Shown here: positions 14,416 through 17,596 of the stretch, one piece after another
Layout: each line of letters begins with the position of its first letter
How positions within the stretch are numbered: position 1 is the first letter of the stretch
From: Bacteroidales bacterium
GTDB lineage: Bacteria; Bacteroidota; Bacteroidia; Bacteroidales; ML635J-15
Length of the DNA stretch: 17,596 nucleotides
NCBI GenBank assembly: GCA_028701945.1
Contig: JAQVPT010000032.1
Coordinates: forward strand, 1-17,596
Direction: 5' to 3'
The notes under the pieces: generated by a model
What the model was told of the DNA's origin: nothing
What the model saw: the letters and a program-made list of their open reading frames with translations, nothing else
Databases searched by the model: none
Made by a program: the position numbers and the translations under genes

Positions 14416-17271
14416 TTACTTAACAACAATAATTTTAAACACTTCAGAATTAACTTTTACAAAGTAAGTTCCGTTAGATAAATTGCTGATATCAATAGTT
14501 TGGTTTGAAGTAGCATTATTAATATTTGCTACAATTTCGCCAAGCATATTTAGAATAATGATGTTTTCATTTTCTGCGTTAGTAACTGTAATTAAGTTAT
14601 TTGCAGGGTTAGGATAAACAGTAATTGTGCTGATATCTTCAAGTTTAGAATCAGAACTCGAAATAAAGTCAACAGCAAAATCCGTTATAATCCATTGAGC
14701 TGCATCTGAACCATAATAATTAAATGCAAACCAAACAGACGATTCTCCAGCGAAGGCACTAACATTAACAGTAGTTGTATATATTACTGAAAGATTTTCA
14801 AAAACACCCACTTCTGTTTCATCCCATAATGTAGTCCATTCTGTTCCATTAGTAGAGACTTTAAATAACATGTCATAATTATCGTATGGCGAAACAGAAT
14901 AGCCATAACTTCCTTTCCATGAAAAAGCAACAGCAATATTGTCTGATATTTCACTAAAATCAAATTCTGGCGTTATCAACCATTCATCTTGTAATCCTAA
15001 AGCATCATCATAATAACATGTATATTGAGTTGAACCTAATTTAGATTCCCATTTCCAAGTTTCGTTAGGATTTGTTTGATTGATTGTCCAACAAGGCTCT
15101 GCTTCATCAAAATTTGTAGCATAAGGAAAGCTAGAGATAGCTGCATTACAGTCATGTGGTGTAGTAAAGTTGACTGGACCAGCCCAAGTGCTTGTTTCGG
15201 CTCCACAATTTGCTTTTACATATACTTCATAAATAGTAAGTTGGCTAAGATTGTTTATAATTCGTGTGGTAGTGTTTGCTGTTACTGTTGTGCCGTCAGT
15301 ATCAGGATTAAATCCCACAGATCCGTAAGCAACAATCCATTCTGTACCAGCACCATTTTCTGACCAAGATACGGTTGCATTAGATGCGGTTATATCAGAA
15401 ATTATGATATCTGAAGGAGTATTACAGGCTTCTGGGTCTAATTCAGTTGTAAATGTCCATTTAATATCAAAGTTTAAATCATTAGAGCCATCATTTATAC
15501 TAGCATTAGGTATGGTAACAGTATATTCTGTATTATATGCAAAACTGTCGTGAGCAATAGTTAGTACATTGCTAGCAATACTTGCGCTTACGTTTCCTGG
15601 ATCAGGAGAAATAGATATACCAGTAAGATCTGTTGCAAATATATTTTCATCAAAACTTACAGAAACTGGAGCATCGAGAGTTACATCAGTAGCCATATCA
15701 ACGGGATTAAAACTTACTGGTAATGGACCAATATGAGTTTGTTTAATAACAAAAGTACTATGCTGCTGACCACCCATGTCTGCAATTGAGTTAAATGTTC
15801 CAGTAGTAATGTCGTAGTATCCAAAATCATAAATACCACCTAAACCACCACAAGTTACGGTATAAAGTCTGTTATTTTCAATATCATAAGACACATCTTG
15901 TATGAAGTCAATATGAATTCCAATATCACCAATTAGAGTTTGTGAACCTGTTGTAGGATCAATTTTATAAAGTTTATCATCAAATGCAGGACCATAAAGA
16001 AAACCATCATTTGCTAAGTCTAAAGCTATAATTGAAGCTCCAGTTCCTGTTCCAATAGGAGTTAAAGTTCCTGAAGTTAAATTTGCAGTATATAGTTTTG
16101 ATGAATAAGCACTGTTTAATGTGCTAAGGTACATTACTTCATTCTTATGATCATAAGCAAGACCTGTTGGCATTGTTCCACCAGAAAAGCCCGTAAATGT
16201 TCCTATCTCAGTATATATACCATGCGCATTCACTGTTCCATACTTAAAATTTTCATATACTCGGTAAACATTAGTACCGTCCCACTCTTCAGCCATTGGT
16301 AATACAGCTGCACCAAATTCACCTAGCTCGTTTAAACTTCCACTTGAAAGATCAACACCTAAATATTTTCCAGTAACAACATTACCTGTATATGCAATAA
16401 TATTTAAAACTAAACATTCAGAAGTAAGCTCATCGTTTGCATTGTTAGTATCACCAGTTAATGCAACAGAAGTTGTAATTGTATGTGTTCCATCTGCCGG
16501 GGACCATAATTCATCCATTGTATATGCTTGAGTTACTTGTGATGCTAAATCGCCGGAAATGCTCTTTGTTGAAGAATACACATCAGAAGTTCCATCGTTT
16601 ATAACAACTGATAATAAAAAATTATTAGCAATATCTGATCCATAGTTTAAGATTGTTACTTCAGGATAGGCTGATTCACCAGAAAGTAGAAGACTTGGTG
16701 CTGTATTAAGAACAGCTAAGTCAACTGTTAAACTTTCGGTCAATGTTAATGTTCCTGTTGCACTATGTGGTGGTGGTGCTTGAATAAACCTATCTCCAAC
16801 AATATGCCAATCGACATCAAAATTTCCAGTAAAACTTTCATCAATTGTTACATTCACTTTAAAATCCTGTGTTGTTCGTAAAGAGCCCTCACCAGCAGGA
16901 CCTCCATCCATAAGTCCCCAAGTAGTTAAAGCTCCATTACCTGTTTCGCCATTCCAATTAGGACCGGTATAAGTAAAGTGTAAAGATAAATTATCAGCTG
17001 AATTAACGTTAACTCCTTGAGGAAAATCAAGTGAGATCCCAGCAGTATATTCTTCAGTATATATATCAGGAACAATGTGATTATATGTAAAAATTAAATC
17101 AACAGTCGAACCAGGCTGATAAAATGGAATATCCATCGAAATATTGCTGTTGACAGCTTTTGGATTATTAGCTTGAGTGCTTTTCAAATCAGCTCTAAAT
17201 AATTCTGATTGCCCATAAACTACTGCAAATAGAAGTGTTAAGGCAGTTATAAATACAAGTTTTCTCATCAT
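14416..17271 (-). CDS. Multidomain T9SS-sorted surface protein (adhesin-like)
   Basis: A 951-residue exported protein with a signal peptide (about 1-21, ending VVYGQ). Residues about 45-180 are a beta-rich N-terminal region, followed by a CARDB-like module (about 182-290). About 295-510 holds repeated D..G-L-Y/strand segments (LAYDHKNEVMYLS, LDLANDGFLYG, YDIENNRLYTVT) like an irregular beta-propeller. A bacterial Ig-like (Big_5) domain spans about 517-609 (VSVSFDENI, ending KWTFTT) and an FnIII domain about 616-706. A cleaved-adhesin/MAM-like jelly roll spans about 708-870 (FDEAEPCW, DEWLITPEFD), and a type-A sorting domain about 878-951 (VYPNPANN, ILNMLGE). There is no catalytic motif. Likely roles are surface binding of protein or carbohydrate; that is inference from the domains. 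Its sorting domain is nearly identical in DNA to that of the next gene upstream. Confidence 0.87.
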   Translation of the reverse strand: MMRKLVFITALTLLFAVVYGQSELFRADLKSTQANNPKAVNSNISMDIPFYQPGSTVDLIFTYNHIVPDIYTEEYTAGISLDFPQGVNVNSADNLSLHFTYTGPNWNGETGNGALTTWGLMDGGPAGEGSLRTTQDFKVNVTIDESFTGNFDVDWHIVGDRFIQAPPPHSATGTLTLTESLTVDLAVLNTAPSLLLSGESAYPEVTILNYGSDIANNFLLSVVINDGTSDVYSSTKSISGDLASQVTQAYTMDELWSPADGTHTITTSVALTGDTNNANDELTSECLVLNIIAYTGNVVTGKYLGVDLSSGSLNELGEFGAAVLPMAEEWDGTNVYRVYENFKYGTVNAHGIYTEIGTFTGFSGGTMPTGLAYDHKNEVMYLSTLNSAYSSKLYTANLTSGTLTPIGTGTGASIIALDLANDGFLYGPAFDDKLYKIDPTTGSQTLIGDIGIHIDFIQDVSYDIENNRLYTVTCGGLGGIYDFGYYDITTGTFNSIADMGGQQHSTFVIKQTHIGPLPVSFNPVDMATDVTLDAPVSVSFDENIFATDLTGISISPDPGNVSASIASNVLTIAHDSFAYNTEYTVTIPNASINDGSNDLNFDIKWTFTTELDPEACNTPSDIIISDITASNATVSWSENGAGTEWIVAYGSVGFNPDTDGTTVTANTTTRIINNLSQLTIYEVYVKANCGAETSTWAGPVNFTTPHDCNAAISSFPYATNFDEAEPCWTINQTNPNETWKWESKLGSTQYTCYYDDALGLQDEWLITPEFDFSEISDNIAVAFSWKGSYGYSVSPYDNYDMLFKVSTNGTEWTTLWDETEVGVFENLSVIYTTTVNVSAFAGESSVWFAFNYYGSDAAQWIITDFAVDFISSSDSKLEDISTITVYPNPANNLITVTNAENENIIILNMLGEIVANINNATSNQTIDISNLSNGTYFVKVNSEVFKIIVVK

Positions 17272-17304
17272 TATAAATTAAATTTTAAATGTTTTATAAA
17301 AAAA

Positions 17305-17337
17305 CAAAAGTAATTGAAAAATGTTTACGAAGGCAAA
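17305..17337 (-). promoter_or_regulatory. Promoter for the 951-residue surface protein gene
   Basis: On the minus strand TTTG (17334-17337) and TACTTTTG (17305-17312) are 21 bases apart, matching the Bacteroidota consensus. Transcription would start about 25 bases before the ATG at 17271. The gap to the upstream gene also contains that gene's terminator, so the two paralogues are separate transcription units. Confidence 0.65.
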
Positions 17338-17433
17338 TATGTGAGTGTCTTTGGTATAAAATAAAGAATGTGAGTTATATTTATTGATATTAAACAGTAA
17401 AGAATATTTCTGGCGGAGGATTGGATATAAGCA

Positions 17434-17466
17434 AAAAAAAGAGACTAACAAGTAGTCTCTTTTTTT
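17434..17466 (-). terminator. Intrinsic terminator of the upstream paralogue (partial gene at window end)
   Basis: AAAAAAAGAGACTA (17434-17447) and TAGTCTCTTTTTTT (17453-17466) form a 14-bp stem with a 5-base loop. On the minus strand it runs into T residues. It lies 17 bases after the stop codon at 17484. Confidence 0.85.
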
Positions 17467-17483
17467 AATTATTTTGATTAAAA

Positions 17484-17596
17484 CTATTTGATAACGCTAA
17501 TTTTAAACACTTCGGAATTAACTTTTACAAAGTAAGTACCGTTAGATAAATTGCTGATATCAATAGTTTGGTTTGAAGAAGCATTGCTAATATTTG
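17484..17596 (-). CDS. C-terminal end of a second T9SS-sorted protein (partial)
   Basis: Only the last 36 residues and the stop codon are visible, reading NISNASSNQTIDISNLSNG then TYFVKVNSEVFKISVIK. They match the last residues of the 951-residue neighbour (NINNATSNQTIDISNLSNG...) almost exactly, so this is the tail of a type-A T9SS sorting domain. The domain content of the rest of the protein is outside the window and cannot be inferred. The gene is in the same orientation as its neighbour and about 210 bases upstream of that gene's start. Confidence 0.85.
   Translation of the reverse strand, partial: NISNASSNQTIDISNLSNGTYFVKVNSEVFKISVIK

Larger units (their letters stand above)
14416..17596 (-). 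repeat. Duplicated sorting-domain DNA: 14416-14528 and 17484-17596
   Basis: Aligned by eye without gaps, the two 113-base ends differ at about 11 positions. Six of these fall in the first 14 bases around the stop codon, and a central run of more than 40 bases is identical. This is the shared end of two tandem T9SS cargo genes, consistent with duplication or gene conversion. The repeat may extend past the window. Confidence 0.8.

Noticed and set aside
15076..15363. 95-codon frame on the plus strand opposite the adhesin gene
   Set aside because: Cysteine-rich shadow of the adhesin's FnIII/MAM region; no promoter or family features.

Overview
The window looks like the chromosome of an AT-rich member of the Bacteroidota. 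Three observations support this. Several long secreted proteins end in a type IX secretion system (T9SS) type-A C-terminal sorting domain. The promoters match the Bacteroidota -33/-7 pattern (TTTG, about 20 bases, TAnnTTTG). Most genes lack a Shine-Dalgarno sequence. Exact genus and %GC were not computed. I see no prophage, transposase, CRISPR array or recognisable defence system.

Left part (1-5047). The 5' end of ispG (isoprenoid MEP pathway) leaves the window on the minus strand. Next come a secreted C10 (streptopain-type) cysteine protease with two CUB domains and a sorting domain, and a small secreted DUF2141 protein, both on the minus strand. Diverging from these is a four-TM-helix FlaA1/WbpM/PglF-type nucleotide-sugar 4,6-dehydratase.

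Middle part (5048-10901). A very large T9SS-exported GH18 (chitinase-like) protein is followed by a YitT/DUF2179 membrane protein. A convergent flavodoxin follows; it stands out because it alone has a strong Shine-Dalgarno sequence. About 400 bases of AT-rich non-coding DNA come next.

Operon (10902-13716). Three overlapping genes encode a 72-residue LapA-like inner-membrane protein, a 388-residue exported protein of unknown function, and a lipoprotein with a repeat-rich linker and a divergent OmpA-like peptidoglycan-binding domain. The overlaps imply translational coupling. The predicted locations (inner membrane, probable outer membrane, peptidoglycan) suggest one envelope assembly. This is the best candidate here for an undescribed system.

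Right part (13717-17596). A hairpin-bearing non-coding stretch precedes an initiator tRNA-Met (minus) with its own consensus promoter and terminator. After it are a multidomain T9SS-sorted surface protein (951 residues, minus) with a clear promoter and terminator, and the tail of a tandem paralogue whose sorting domain is nearly identical at the DNA level.

Overall, four T9SS cargo genes (three complete, one partial) sit in 17.6 kb among housekeeping and envelope genes. The protease, GH18 enzyme and adhesin-like protein fit a lifestyle of degrading external protein and polysaccharide; that is inference.
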